This document shows positions 1 through 9,803 of a DNA stretch of 64,000 bases, piece by piece; the stretch's first letter is position 1; every line of letters starts with the position of its first letter. Source of the stretch: Mycobacterium stomatepiae (GTDB taxonomy: Bacteria; Actinomycetota; Actinomycetes; Mycobacteriales; Mycobacteriaceae); the NCBI RefSeq assembly GCF_010731715.1, contig NZ_AP022587.1:4526001-4590000 (forward strand), in the 5' to 3' direction. The notes below the pieces were generated by a model. That model made no database searches. It saw nothing but the letters and a program-made list of their open reading frames with translations, and was not told where the DNA came from. A program made the translations under genes and the position numbers.

Positions 1-67
1 TGATTAATGCGCCGAAAGTGCCCCGATCGTGATCTCCGCCATAGCGAACCGGTGCGGCGAATAGCAC

Positions 68-1945
68 ATGCGCCTATTAATCTGTTCTACCGTGAGTCGG
101 GATCTTTGTTTGGATGACGTTGTGCCTAGCAAGGGGGATGTGGACGCTTTCGTGTCTCACGAGCGGGCAATCGTCGTACCCGATGGTCTGACGTTGACGT
201 CGTATTTCGACAAGAACCGTGCCGAGCACGGGGACAGTCCGGCGTACCGCTTCCTTGACTACTCGCACGAGCCGGATGGGCGTCCGGTGGTGCTCAGTTG
301 GAACGAGCTGTGGGCCCGGGTGTGCTCCATCGGCGCCCGCCTGCAGCAGGTCACCCAGCCGGGGGATCGAGTGGCGATCCTGGCGCCTCAGGGCCTTGAC
401 TATGTAGCTGCCTTCTTCGGCAGCGTGTACGCGGGCAATATCGCGGTGCCGCTGTTCGCGCCGACCATGTCCGGGCATGCCGAGCGGTTGGCCGCGGTGC
501 TGGAAGATGCGCAGCCGGCCGCGATATTGACCACGACCGCCGTCGCCGAGTCTGTTCGCACCTTCATCCGGACGCTGGCGCCCGCCGAACGCCCGCGAAT
601 GATTGCGGTGGACGCGCTGCCGCAGACTCTCGGTTCGATGTTCACCGGCCCGAAACTGCGCACCGACGACATCGCCTACCTGCAATACACCTCGGGCTCG
701 ACCCGATCGCCGGCCGGCGTGGAGATCACCCACCGGTCCGTTTACACCAACGCGATGCAGATGGTCATGAGTGGTGGGCTGGACGTGGACGTCCGGACGG
801 TGAGCTGGCTCCCCTTGTTCCACGACATGGGGCTGATGATGATCATGTTCACGGCGTTCTTCGGCGCGCACGTCACGATCATGGATCCGATGGCGTTTCT
901 CCGGCGGCCCTACCGCTGGATCAAGCAACTGGGCATCGAGTCCACCTACGGCCGCACCTTCGCGGCGGCGCCGAACTTCGCCTTCGAGCTGACGTCCGAG
1001 CGAGGCCTGCCCCCGGCGGGCGAGACTCTCGACCTCAGCAACGTCGTCTGCATCCTCAACGGGTCCGAGCCCGTCACCATGTCGGCCATCGAAAAGTTCA
1101 CCAACGCGTTTGCTCCGTACGGTCTGCCCGCGAACGCGGTCAAGCCGTCCTACGGAATGGCCGAGGCGACGCTTTCGGTGGCCAGCATCTCCCAGGAGGC
1201 CGCAGCCAGCGTAGTCTACCTCGACCGTGAGCAGCTCGGCGCCGGCCACGCGGTGATCGTGTCGCCCGAGGACCCCAACGCGGTCGCACAGGTTTCGTGT
1301 GGGCAGCCGATCCCCGATCAGTGGGCGGTGATCGCCAACCCCGACGGCGCCGAGGTACCCGACGGCACCGTGGGCGAGATCTGGCTACAAGGCGTCAACG
1401 TCGGCCGCGGCTATTTCGGCCGCAAGGAAGAAACACGACGCGTCTTCGGCAACAAGTTGCAGTCCCGGCTCGCCCGCGGCAGCCACGCGGAGGGCGCCGC
1501 GGACAACGGCTGCTGGCTAGCGACCGGTGATCTCGGCGTCTACCTCGACGGCGAGTTGTACCTGACCGGCCGGATCAAAGACCTGATCATCATCGACGCC
1601 AAGAACCATTACCCGTTCGACATCGAGACCACGGTCAGCGACTGTTCGCCCGCCATCCGCACCGGCTATGTCGCCGCCTTCTCCGTCCCCGCCGACGTCC
1701 TCGGGTCTCCCGATGGCGGCTCCGGGGAGCAGCTGGTGATCTTGGCCGAGCGGGCGGCGGGCGCGGGCCGTACCGATCTCGGATCGATCGCCGACATTGT
1801 GCGGGCAGCCATTTCGCGCAACCATCAGGTCCGCGTTGCCGATGTGCGGCTGGTGGCTGCCGGCACCATCCCCCGCACCACCAGCGGCAAGCTCGCCCGC
1901 AATGCTGCCCGGGCCGAGTTCATCGCGGGCAAGTTCAACCGCTGA
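68..1945 (+). CDS. Fatty acyl-AMP ligase (FAAL-type FadD)
   Basis: ANL-superfamily adenylating enzyme of about 600 residues that should activate a fatty acid as acyl-AMP, normally for transfer to a polyketide synthase or carrier protein rather than to CoA. The core motif LQYTSGSTRSPAGV lies near residues 205-218, and the C-terminal PRTTSGKL motif puts the adenylation lysine near residue 608. The LQYTSGST-R signature and the length are typical of FAALs such as FadD21/FadD26/FadD32. No PKS is visible nearby, so the partner is unknown. The start is uncertain: ATG at 68 has no ribosome-binding site, and GTG at 140 or 152 is possible because an AAGGGGG lies at 131-137. The 3' end overlaps the convergent aspB by 11 bases. 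It is not part of the M. tuberculosis island. Confidence 0.85.
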   Translation: MRLLICSTVSRDLCLDDVVPSKGDVDAFVSHERAIVVPDGLTLTSYFDKNRAEHGDSPAYRFLDYSHEPDGRPVVLSWNELWARVCSIGARLQQVTQPGDRVAILAPQGLDYVAAFFGSVYAGNIAVPLFAPTMSGHAERLAAVLEDAQPAAILTTTAVAESVRTFIRTLAPAERPRMIAVDALPQTLGSMFTGPKLRTDDIAYLQYTSGSTRSPAGVEITHRSVYTNAMQMVMSGGLDVDVRTVSWLPLFHDMGLMMIMFTAFFGAHVTIMDPMAFLRRPYRWIKQLGIESTYGRTFAAAPNFAFELTSERGLPPAGETLDLSNVVCILNGSEPVTMSAIEKFTNAFAPYGLPANAVKPSYGMAEATLSVASISQEAAASVVYLDREQLGAGHAVIVSPEDPNAVAQVSCGQPIPDQWAVIANPDGAEVPDGTVGEIWLQGVNVGRGYFGRKEETRRVFGNKLQSRLARGSHAEGAADNGCWLATGDLGVYLDGELYLTGRIKDLIIIDAKNHYPFDIETTVSDCSPAIRTGYVAAFSVPADVLGSPDGGSGEQLVILAERAAGAGRTDLGSIADIVRAAISRNHQVRVADVRLVAAGTIPRTTSGKLARNAARAEFIAGKFNR

Positions 1946-3104
1946 CCGACAGCCACGGCCCCATACGGCGCAAGGCTTCTTCGATGTCGCTCGTCGGTCC
2001 GGCGAACGACAGCCGGACGAATCGGTTGCCCCGCCTGGTATCGAAGTCGATGCCAGGAGCGATCGCAACACCGGTGTCGGCTAGTAACTTTGAGCAGAAC
2101 GCCAACGAGTCGTCGGTGAAATCCGAGACGTCGGCGTAGACGTAGAACGCGCCGTCCGTCGGTGCCAGCCGGTCGACCCCGATACGGGGCAGCCCGTCCA
2201 GCAGCAGCGAGCGGTTGACCGAGTAGTGGTTCAGGTTGCCTTCGGCTTCGGCGGTCGCCTCCGGAGTGAACGCGGCCACCGCGGCGATCTGTGGCAACAC
2301 CGGCGGGCAGATGGTGAAGTTACCGGTCAGGCAGTCCACCGCGCGGCGCAGCTCGGGCGGCACCAGCAACCAGCCCAGCCGCCAGCCGGTCATCGCGTAA
2401 TACTTGGAAAAGCTGTTGACCACCACAGCATTTCGCGAAGTATGCCAGGCGCTGCTGGTTTGCGGAGCTCCCTCGTAGACCAGCCCGTGGTAGACCTCGT
2501 CGCTGATCAGCTGGACCCCGGACGCATCACACCACGACGCGATCGCCGCCAGCTCTTCGGGCGGTATGACCGTGCCGGTGGGATTGGCCGGGCTGGCGAC
2601 GATGACGCCGCGCACCGGCGGGTCGAGTTCGGCGAGCATCTGTGCGGTGGGCTGGAATCGGGTTTCCGGACCACACTCGATCTCCACCACCTCACATCCC
2701 AACGCCGACAGGATGTTTCGATAGCACGGATAGCTTGGGCTGGCCAGCGCCACCCGATCCCCGACGTCGAAGCACGCCAGAAAAGCCAGCAGGAATCCGC
2801 CCGAGGAACCCGTGGTAACGACCACCGCGTCGGATTCGACGGAGATACCGTGCAGTCGTTGGTAATTCGCCGCGATAGCGGCGCGCAGCTCGGGAATGCC
2901 CAGGGCCACGGTGTAGCCCAGCTGGTTGGCTTGCACGGCTGCCGCAGCAGCCGCCCGGATCGGCTCTGGAGCACCCACGCTGGGCTGCCCCGCCGAGAGG
3001 TTGACCAGATCGCCGTGGCTGCGCTGGCGCTCCGCGGCCGCCAGCCAGACATCCATCACGTGAAATGGCGGGATGGCGGCGCGCATCGCGACGGAGGCGT
3101 TCAC
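1935..3104 (-). CDS. aspB: Fold-type I PLP aminotransferase (Rv3565/AspB-like)
   Basis: Class I/II aminotransferase of 389 residues. The PLP lysine is in the SFSKYYAMTGWRLGW motif (Lys about 234), with SPANPTG near 171-177 and the SDEVYHGL motif near 201. The GTG start overlaps the fadE33 stop codon as GTGA, so the two are translationally coupled. The gene closes the fadE31-fadE32-fadE33 operon, as in M. tuberculosis (388 residues there). Its substrate in steroid breakdown is not established; the context suggests an accessory role in C/D-ring metabolism. A much longer reading frame continues upstream, but it only shadows fadE33. Confidence 0.9.
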   Translation of the reverse strand: MNASVAMRAAIPPFHVMDVWLAAAERQRSHGDLVNLSAGQPSVGAPEPIRAAAAAAVQANQLGYTVALGIPELRAAIAANYQRLHGISVESDAVVVTTGSSGGFLLAFLACFDVGDRVALASPSYPCYRNILSALGCEVVEIECGPETRFQPTAQMLAELDPPVRGVIVASPANPTGTVIPPEELAAIASWCDASGVQLISDEVYHGLVYEGAPQTSSAWHTSRNAVVVNSFSKYYAMTGWRLGWLLVPPELRRAVDCLTGNFTICPPVLPQIAAVAAFTPEATAEAEGNLNHYSVNRSLLLDGLPRIGVDRLAPTDGAFYVYADVSDFTDDSLAFCSKLLADTGVAIAPGIDFDTRRGNRFVRLSFAGPTSDIEEALRRMGPWLSVSG

Positions 3105-4051
3105 GACGTTTCGAGCACCTCGGATTCGAGTTGGCGCAGCAGCTCTCGCGGGGAGTCGAGCAGCTGGGCGCTGCCGTGCGCACGCTTGAAATACAGGTGC
3201 ATGTCGTGTTCCCAGGTGATCGCGATACCCCCGTGCAGCTGGATGGCTTCGCCCGTCACAGTACACAGCGCGTCGGTCGCGGCCAGCCGAGCCGTTGCCG
3301 CGTTGGTCGGCGTGGGGTCGTTGCAGGCGTCGGTCACCACGGCTTTGGCCGCGGCGACCGCGACATACAGATCGGCCATCCGATGCTTGAGCGCCTGGAA
3401 GCTGCCGATCGGCCGGCCGAATTGCACACGGCTCTTGGTGTATTCGACCGTCAGTTCCAGACAACGTTCGGCGGCCCCGATCTGCTCGGCCGCCAACAGG
3501 ATGGCCGCCGTGTGGGCAAGGCCGGGGTCGGGCCCCAACGCGACCGTGTCCTCGGGTTGGACTCGGGCCAGCCGCCGGGTGGGGTCCATCGGGGTCATCG
3601 GCTGCGCGCTGAACCGGGTCCATCTGCTCAGCTCGCCGTCGGCCGCGGCGACGACGACGTCGGCGATGTCGCCGTTGACGACGTAGTCCGCGTCGAGCAC
3701 CAGTGCCCCCATCGAGCTGCCCGCGGCCAGCGCTTCCAGCGTTTCGTCGTCCGGCTGGGGGGCGGCCAGGAGCGCGAGCTCCGCCAGTGTGGTGCCCAAC
3801 AGCGGGGAGGGCACCAACGCGCGGCCAAGCTCCTGCAGAACCGTTGCGGCGTCAGCTAATTCACCGCCAGCCCCGCCCAGCTCCTCGGGTATCACCAGTG
3901 CGGCGGCGCCGACTTGTTCGCACAGTAGTTGCCACAGCGACTCGTCGTAGCCGCGCTCGGATTCGATCGCGGTACGGACGGCCGCGGGTTTGGCGTGCTT
4001 GGTGACCAGCGCCGCGACGGTATCGCGCAGCAGCTCCCGTTCTTCAGTCAT
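3101..4051 (-). CDS. fadE33: Acyl-CoA dehydrogenase subunit FadE33 (IpdE2)
   Basis: Short acyl-CoA dehydrogenase-like subunit of 316 residues. The C-terminal half keeps the ACAD pattern (RVQFGRPIGSFQALKHR, then LHGGIAITWEHDMHLYFKR). By orthology with Rv3564 it is IpdE2, which pairs with FadE30 (IpdE1) in a heterotetramer that desaturates a propionyl-side-chain CoA thioester of the C/D-ring intermediate. The ATG at 4051 is chosen because GGAGAGGAG lies just upstream and the protein then begins MTEERELL. An upstream in-frame ATG at 4084 has no ribosome-binding site. The stop overlaps aspB. Confidence 0.88.
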   Translation of the reverse strand: MTEERELLRDTVAALVTKHAKPAAVRTAIESERGYDESLWQLLCEQVGAAALVIPEELGGAGGELADAATVLQELGRALVPSPLLGTTLAELALLAAPQPDDETLEALAAGSSMGALVLDADYVVNGDIADVVVAAADGELSRWTRFSAQPMTPMDPTRRLARVQPEDTVALGPDPGLAHTAAILLAAEQIGAAERCLELTVEYTKSRVQFGRPIGSFQALKHRMADLYVAVAAAKAVVTDACNDPTPTNAATARLAATDALCTVTGEAIQLHGGIAITWEHDMHLYFKRAHGSAQLLDSPRELLRQLESEVLETS

Positions 4052-4088
4052 GGCGCCGCTCCTCTCCATTACTGCGTGCTGCATCGTC
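4052..4088 (-). repeat. Degenerate mycobacterial leader repeat supplying an RBS
   Basis: Read on the minus strand, this spacer starts GACGATGCAG and ends GGAGAGGAGCGGCGCC directly before the fadE33 ATG. It resembles the better copy at 33939-33970 (GACGATGCAGAGCGACGCGA then TGAGGAGG). It both separates fadE32 from fadE33 and provides the Shine-Dalgarno sequence. The resemblance is by eye, and the repeat family assignment is inferred. Confidence 0.5.
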
Positions 4089-4099
4089 GCCGGCGCAAG

Positions 4100-5050
4100 T
4101 CACAGTGCCTCCAACACGCGGCGCCGGTGTGCCTCCGGCGTGCCCCAGGCCGCCCGCAGCGCCTGCACCCGCAGCAGCCATAGTGACAGGTCGTGTTCCT
4201 GGGTGAAGCCGATTGCGCCGTGCGTCTGCAACGCCGAGCGGGCGGCCAGCAGGCCGGCGTCGGACGCCGCGGCTTTGGCCGCGCTCACGTCGCGCGCAGC
4301 ATTTGCATCGTCGGCCAGCGAAAGCGCGGCGCCGTACACCAGCGGGCGAGCCAGCTCGATCGCGATGTGCACATCGGCCAGCTTGTGCTTGATCGCCTGA
4401 TAGGAGCCGATCACCCGGCCGAACTGGGAGCGCTGTTTGGCGTATTCCACGGTGTCGTGCAGCAGTGCCTCGGCGGCACCGACCAGCTGCGCCGCGGTGG
4501 CCAGTGCGCCGAACTCGTAGGCGCGCTTCACATCTGCCTGCCAGGTCGCGCCGCCTGCCGTGACGTCGTACAGGCGCCGGCTGGGGTCGACGGACCGGTG
4601 GCACTCGCCCGCGGCGGCCTCGCTGACGCTCCCGTCGCTTGCCAGCAGCACCAGTCCGGCGGCTTCGGCGTCCACTGCGCGCGGGGTGTGCGGCGACAGC
4701 GCGACCGTGGCGATCAGTTCACCGGAGGACAACCCGGCGCTGCGTTCGTCGTCGCCGAGCAATATCGGTGCCACGGCAATGGATTCGGCGACCGGGCCCG
4801 GCACGCACCAACGCCCCAGGCGTTCGAGCGCTACCACCAGGTCTACCGGGTGGGCGTCGAGGCCGTCGTATTTCTCCGGCACCGCCAGCGCGGTGACGCC
4901 CAGGTTGGCGAGCTGCTCCCACACCTTCCGGCCGGGCGCGACGTCGCCGTCGGACCACGCACGCAGCGCGCCGGGCAGATCCGCCGCGCCCAGGGCCGCG
5001 TCGATGCTGGCCGCGAAGTCGCGCTGCTGCTCGTCGAGCGCAAATTTCAC
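4100..5050 (-). CDS. fadE32: Acyl-CoA dehydrogenase subunit FadE32
   Basis: ACAD-like protein of 316 residues with the paired FadE32/FadE33 architecture: an N-terminal helical part (VKFALDEQQRDFAASID) and a C-terminal RSQFGRVIGSYQAIKHKLAD followed by HGAIGFTQEHDLSLWLLR. It resembles neighbouring FadE33, consistent with an old duplication. Family knowledge: mycobacterial steroid ACADs work as alpha2beta2 heteromers, and FadE32 is probably a partner subunit in C/D-ring degradation (the M. tuberculosis equivalent is Rv3563). The GTG start overlaps the fadE31 stop as GTGA. Confidence 0.87.
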   Translation of the reverse strand: MKFALDEQQRDFAASIDAALGAADLPGALRAWSDGDVAPGRKVWEQLANLGVTALAVPEKYDGLDAHPVDLVVALERLGRWCVPGPVAESIAVAPILLGDDERSAGLSSGELIATVALSPHTPRAVDAEAAGLVLLASDGSVSEAAAGECHRSVDPSRRLYDVTAGGATWQADVKRAYEFGALATAAQLVGAAEALLHDTVEYAKQRSQFGRVIGSYQAIKHKLADVHIAIELARPLVYGAALSLADDANAARDVSAAKAAASDAGLLAARSALQTHGAIGFTQEHDLSLWLLRVQALRAAWGTPEAHRRRVLEAL

Positions 5051-6192
5051 TTCTTGCCTCCGGACTTTTCGCGCGGCAGGCCCAGCAGCCGCTCGGAGAT
5101 GATATTGCGCTGAATTTCGTTGGTACCGGCATAGATTGGGCCGCCCAGCGCAAACAGCAAGCCATCGGTCCACGGCCCGGCAAGTTCCCCGTCGGCGCCG
5201 CGCATGTCCAGTGCGGTCTGATGGATCGCCACGTCCAGGTCGGACCAGAACACCTTGGTCACCGACGATTCGGCACCCAGCTCGCCGCCGGCTGCCAGTC
5301 GGGTCACCGTGCCGAAGGTCTGCAGCCGGTAGGCCTGCGCGTTGATCCAGGCGTCGGCGACACGGTCCGCAAAGGCATCGGGCGAGCCGTTGTCCTTCCA
5401 CAGCTGCACCAGGCGTTCGGCGGTCGCGAGGAAGCGGGCCGGGCTGCGCAGGGACATCCCGCGCTCGTTGCTCGACGTACTCATGGCCGCCCGCCAGCCG
5501 TCGTTGGGCTTGCCGATGACGTCCTCGTCAGGCACGAAGACGTCGTCGAGGAAGATCTCGCCGAAGCCGGTGTCCCCGCCCAACTGGACGATCGGCCGCA
5601 CCGTGACGCCCTTGGCCTTCAGGTCGAACATGAAGTACGTCAGCCCGTTGTGCCGCTCCGCCGAGGGGTCGGAGCGGAACAGCCCAAAGCCCATCTCGGC
5701 GAACGGCGCCCGCGAGCTCCAGATCTTCTGACCGTTCAGCAGCCAGCCACCGTCGGTCTTGGTCGCGGTGGACCGCAACGAGGCTAGGTCGCTGCCGGAC
5801 TCGGGCTCCGACCAGGCCTGCGCCCAGATCTGTTCACCACTGGCCATTTTCGGCAGGATCCGGTCCAGCTGCTCGTCGGTGCCGTGCGCGAACAGCGTCG
5901 GCGCCAGCATCGAGATGCCGTTGGCGCTGGCCCGGCCCGGGGCTCCGGCGCGGAAGTACTCCTCCTCGTAGACTACCCAGTGCAGTAGCGACGCGTCGCG
6001 GCCGCCGTACTTCTTTGGCCAGTTGATCACCGACAGGCCGGCGTCGAATAGCACTCTGTCCCAATGGCGGTGCTGGGCAAAGCCTTCCGCGTTGTCATAC
6101 GACTCCGTCGGGATCGACTCGGCGTTGGCCGAGAGGAAGTCCCGCACTTCGGCCTGAAAGGCCAGGGTTTCGTCGTCTAGTGCTAAGTCCAT
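5047..6192 (-). CDS. fadE31: Acyl-CoA dehydrogenase FadE31
   Basis: Full-length acyl-CoA dehydrogenase, 381 residues. It has the FAD/substrate motif WSEPESGSDLASLRS, NGQKIWSSRAPFA, and the C-terminal GPIYAGTNEIQRNIISERLLGLPR stretch that holds FAD and the subunit interface. The equivalent is Rv3562, part of the KstR2 regulon for HIP degradation; the exact substrate is not fixed. The chosen ATG at 6192 gives MDLALDDETLAFQAEV, the usual N-terminus. It lies 13 bases after the fadD3 stop and overlaps fadE32, so fadD3-fadE31-32-33-aspB read as one operon. Confidence 0.9.
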   Translation of the reverse strand: MDLALDDETLAFQAEVRDFLSANAESIPTESYDNAEGFAQHRHWDRVLFDAGLSVINWPKKYGGRDASLLHWVVYEEEYFRAGAPGRASANGISMLAPTLFAHGTDEQLDRILPKMASGEQIWAQAWSEPESGSDLASLRSTATKTDGGWLLNGQKIWSSRAPFAEMGFGLFRSDPSAERHNGLTYFMFDLKAKGVTVRPIVQLGGDTGFGEIFLDDVFVPDEDVIGKPNDGWRAAMSTSSNERGMSLRSPARFLATAERLVQLWKDNGSPDAFADRVADAWINAQAYRLQTFGTVTRLAAGGELGAESSVTKVFWSDLDVAIHQTALDMRGADGELAGPWTDGLLFALGGPIYAGTNEIQRNIISERLLGLPREKSGGKK

Positions 6193-6205
6193 TTCGAGTC
6201 CAATT

Positions 6206-7744
6206 TCAGGTCCATTCTCGCAGTTGTGGTTTGACCACCTTGCCGCCGGCATTGCGCGGCAACGCGTCGACGAACCGCACCGAACGCGGTGCCTTGAAGT
6301 TCGCCAAATGTTCTCGGGTATAAGCGATTACCGATTCTTCGTCGAGGTTCGCACCGGGCCGGATCACCAGAAACGCGCGGCCGACCTCGCCGAGGCGCTC
6401 GTCGGGAACCCCGATCACCGCGGCGTCGACCACCCCATCCATGCGGGCCAGCACCTGCTCGATCTCGGCGGGGTAGACGTTGAAGCCGCCGCAGATGTAC
6501 ATGTCCTTGAGCCGATCGGTGATGCGCAGGTTGCCGTTCTGGTCGAGGACGCCGATGTCGCCGGTGTGCAGCCAGCCGTCGGCGTCGATGGCCGCGGCGG
6601 TGGCCTCCGGGTCGTCGAGGTAGCCCAGCATCACGTTCGGCCCGCGAAGGAGCACCTCGCCGGATTCGCCGGGCGCGTCCGCGCCGTCAATGCGCAATTC
6701 GAAATCCGCGAACGGGCGCCCGCAGGTGGTCGCGACGGTTACCGCGTCGTCGTCGGCGCGGCAACTGGTGCCCATGCCGTTGGCCTCGGTCAGGCCGTAA
6801 GCGGTCAGCACGATGTCGATGTCGAGCTCGGATTGCATGCGCTCCACCAACACGACCGGGACCGTGGCGGCGCCGGTGACCGCGAACCGCAGCGAGCTCA
6901 GGTCGTAGTCGCCGCGCGCCGGATGATCCAGCAGGGTCTGGTAAATCGTTGGCGGCCCGGGCAATACGGTGATGCGATGCTGCTCGATCGCCTGCAGGGC
7001 GCGCAGCGGATCGAACGTCAGGTGGGGGATCAGCGTCGCGCCGGTTTGCAGGCAGGCCAGGATGCCGGCCTTGTAGCCGAAGTTGTGGAACATCGGGTTG
7101 ATGCACAGGTAGCGGTCGTCGCTGCTCATTTTGCCGTTGGCGGCCCACGACGCTGAGGCCGACAGCGATTGCCGATGCGCGCACAGCACGCCCTTGCTGC
7201 GGCCGGTCGTGCCGGACGTGAACAGGATGTCGCTGACGTCGTCGGGGACGACGGCCGACGCACGTTCGGCCACCGCGTCGGTGTCCTTGCCGCGCGCGAT
7301 GAACTCGTCCCAGGTGCCATCTGCCGTATCGATGGGGATCCGCACGACGTGGCGCAACGCGGGCAATGCGGCGCGGTCCAGATCGGCAAGGCGATCGTTG
7401 CCGAGGAATCGGCCCATTGCGAACAGCACCGGCGCCTCGGTGCGCGCCAGGATGTCGCCGGCCTCCGATGCGGTGTAGCGGGTGTTCAGCGGCACCATCG
7501 CGGCGCCGGCGTGGTGGATCGCCAGGCAGGCGATCACCCAATGCCAGGAGTTCGGCGACCAGACGGCCACCCGATCCCCGGCCTTGACATCCAGGGCGAT
7601 CAGGGCGGCCGCCGCGCGATGTACCTCGTCACGCAGCTGGGTCGCAGTGAACGACCGATCGTCGGTGATCAGGGCGTCGTGATCGGGGAACTGCTCCACG
7701 AAACGATCCAGCGCCGCGGGAATGGTGCGGGCATCGCCGGTCAT
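6206..7744 (-). CDS. fadD3: HIP-CoA ligase FadD3
   Basis: Acyl-CoA synthetase of 512 residues. It shows the P-loop ILFTSGTTGRSKGVLCAH, the HTGDIG motif, and the C-terminal NAGGKVVKPQLREW end with the adenylation lysine. By synteny and length (507 in M. tuberculosis Rv3561) this is FadD3, which thioesterifies the C/D-ring metabolite HIP to HIP-CoA, the first step of the KstR2 pathway. HIP-CoA-type thioesters are the effectors that release KstR2. The ATG at 7744 follows an AGGAGCAG ribosome-binding site. A KstR2 box lies 19 bases upstream and is shared with divergent fadE30. Confidence 0.93.
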   Translation of the reverse strand: MTGDARTIPAALDRFVEQFPDHDALITDDRSFTATQLRDEVHRAAAALIALDVKAGDRVAVWSPNSWHWVIACLAIHHAGAAMVPLNTRYTASEAGDILARTEAPVLFAMGRFLGNDRLADLDRAALPALRHVVRIPIDTADGTWDEFIARGKDTDAVAERASAVVPDDVSDILFTSGTTGRSKGVLCAHRQSLSASASWAANGKMSSDDRYLCINPMFHNFGYKAGILACLQTGATLIPHLTFDPLRALQAIEQHRITVLPGPPTIYQTLLDHPARGDYDLSSLRFAVTGAATVPVVLVERMQSELDIDIVLTAYGLTEANGMGTSCRADDDAVTVATTCGRPFADFELRIDGADAPGESGEVLLRGPNVMLGYLDDPEATAAAIDADGWLHTGDIGVLDQNGNLRITDRLKDMYICGGFNVYPAEIEQVLARMDGVVDAAVIGVPDERLGEVGRAFLVIRPGANLDEESVIAYTREHLANFKAPRSVRFVDALPRNAGGKVVKPQLREWT

Positions 7745-7762
7745 CGAGACTGCTCCTAACAA

Positions 7763-7776
7763 AGCAAGTGCTTGGT
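7763..7776. promoter_or_regulatory. KstR2 operator (fadD3/fadE30)
   Basis: AGCAAGTGCTTGGT matches the KstR2 consensus AnCAAGnnCTTGnT at every fixed position. It lies between divergent fadD3 and fadE30. A TAGCCT at 7781-7786 sits seven bases before the fadE30 ATG and could be the -10 element of a leaderless transcript. Confidence 0.9.
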
Positions 7777-7793
7777 AGGTTAGCCTACAGGGC

Positions 7794-8942
<1,149 letters not shown>

Positions 8943-8970
8943 GCGCTTGCGCGAAGACACAGGAGGAAGC

Positions 8971-9759
8971 ATGAGTTTGGCCGAAGCGCCGAAAGAGATT
9001 GCCGGACATGGACTTTTGACCGGAAAGGTCGTCGTCGTGACCGCGGCCGCGGGTACCGGCATCGGCTCGGCGACCGCGCGCCGAGCCTTGGCCGAGGGTG
9101 CCGACGTGGTGATCTCCGATCACCACGAGCGACGACTAGGGGAGACCGCCGAGGAGCTGTCGGCGCTGGGTCAGGGGCGCGTCGAGCACGTGGTGTGCGA
9201 CGTGACGTCGACGGCTCAGGTCGACGCGCTGATCGCCTCGACCACCGCGCGGCTGGGCCGCCTCGACGTGCTGGTCAACAACGCCGGGCTGGGCGGGCAG
9301 ACGCCGGTGGTCGACATGACCGACGACGAGTGGGACCGCGTCCTGAATGTGACGCTGACGTCGGTGCTGCGCGCCACCCGTGCGGCACTGCGGTATTTCC
9401 GCGAGGCGCAGCACGGCGGGATCATCGTCAACAACGCCAGCGTGCTGGGCTGGCGGGCTCAACATTCGCAGTCTCACTACGCGGCCGCCAAGGCCGGGGT
9501 GATGGCCCTGACCCGTTGCAGCGCAATCGAAGCCGCCGAATACGGGGTGCGGATCAACGCGGTGTCGCCGAGTATCGCGCGGCATAAGTTTCTGGAGAAG
9601 ACGTCGTCGTCCGAACTGCTGGATCGGCTGTCGGAGGGCGAGGCGTTCGGCCGGGCCGCCGAACCGTGGGAAGTGGCGGCCACCATCGCGTTCCTGGCCA
9701 GCGATTACTCGAGCTACCTGACTGGTGAAGTCATCTCGGTGTCTAGTCAGCACCCGTGA
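8971..9759 (+). CDS. ipdF: Short-chain dehydrogenase IpdF
   Basis: Classical SDR of 262 residues, the same length as Rv3559c. The Rossmann signature AAAGTGIG lies at 25-32, NNAG in the VLVNNAGLGG stretch, and the catalytic Tyr170 and Lys174 in YAAAK. It acts on the ring oxygen function (5-hydroxy/5-oxo) of the HIP-CoA pathway. The ATG at 8971 has a strong AGGAGGAAGC just upstream; an upstream in-frame ATG at 8935 overlaps fadE30 and lacks one. It lies 28 bases downstream of fadE30 in the same operon. Confidence 0.9.
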   Translation: MSLAEAPKEIAGHGLLTGKVVVVTAAAGTGIGSATARRALAEGADVVISDHHERRLGETAEELSALGQGRVEHVVCDVTSTAQVDALIASTTARLGRLDVLVNNAGLGGQTPVVDMTDDEWDRVLNVTLTSVLRATRAALRYFREAQHGGIIVNNASVLGWRAQHSQSHYAAAKAGVMALTRCSAIEAAEYGVRINAVSPSIARHKFLEKTSSSELLDRLSEGEAFGRAAEPWEVAATIAFLASDYSSYLTGEVISVSSQHP

Positions 9760-9774
9760 TAGGCCGACTGGCCA

Positions 9775-9788
9775 AGCAAGCGCTTGGT
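9775..9788. promoter_or_regulatory. KstR2 operator (autoregulation of kstR2)
   Basis: AGCAAGCGCTTGGT fits AnCAAGnnCTTGnT completely and lies 15 bases before the kstR2 start, so the repressor should control its own gene. A TATCCT at 9792-9797 sits six bases before the GTG. Confidence 0.9.
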
Positions 9789-9803
9789 TGATATCCTGGG
9801 CGG

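Noticed and set aside
77..1249. Long minus-strand open frame opposite the FAAL gene
   Set aside because: Low-complexity Arg/Gly/Asp-rich translation typical of antisense frames in GC-rich DNA; the plus strand has clear FAAL motifs.
1935..3623. 562-codon minus-strand frame covering aspB and part of fadE33
   Set aside because: Only the part from GTG 3104 resembles an aminotransferase; the upstream part shadows fadE33 in another frame, so it is not a fusion.
2226..3686. Plus-strand open frame of 486 codons opposite aspB/fadE33
   Set aside because: Antisense shadow with no family resemblance; the coding strand is established by homology.
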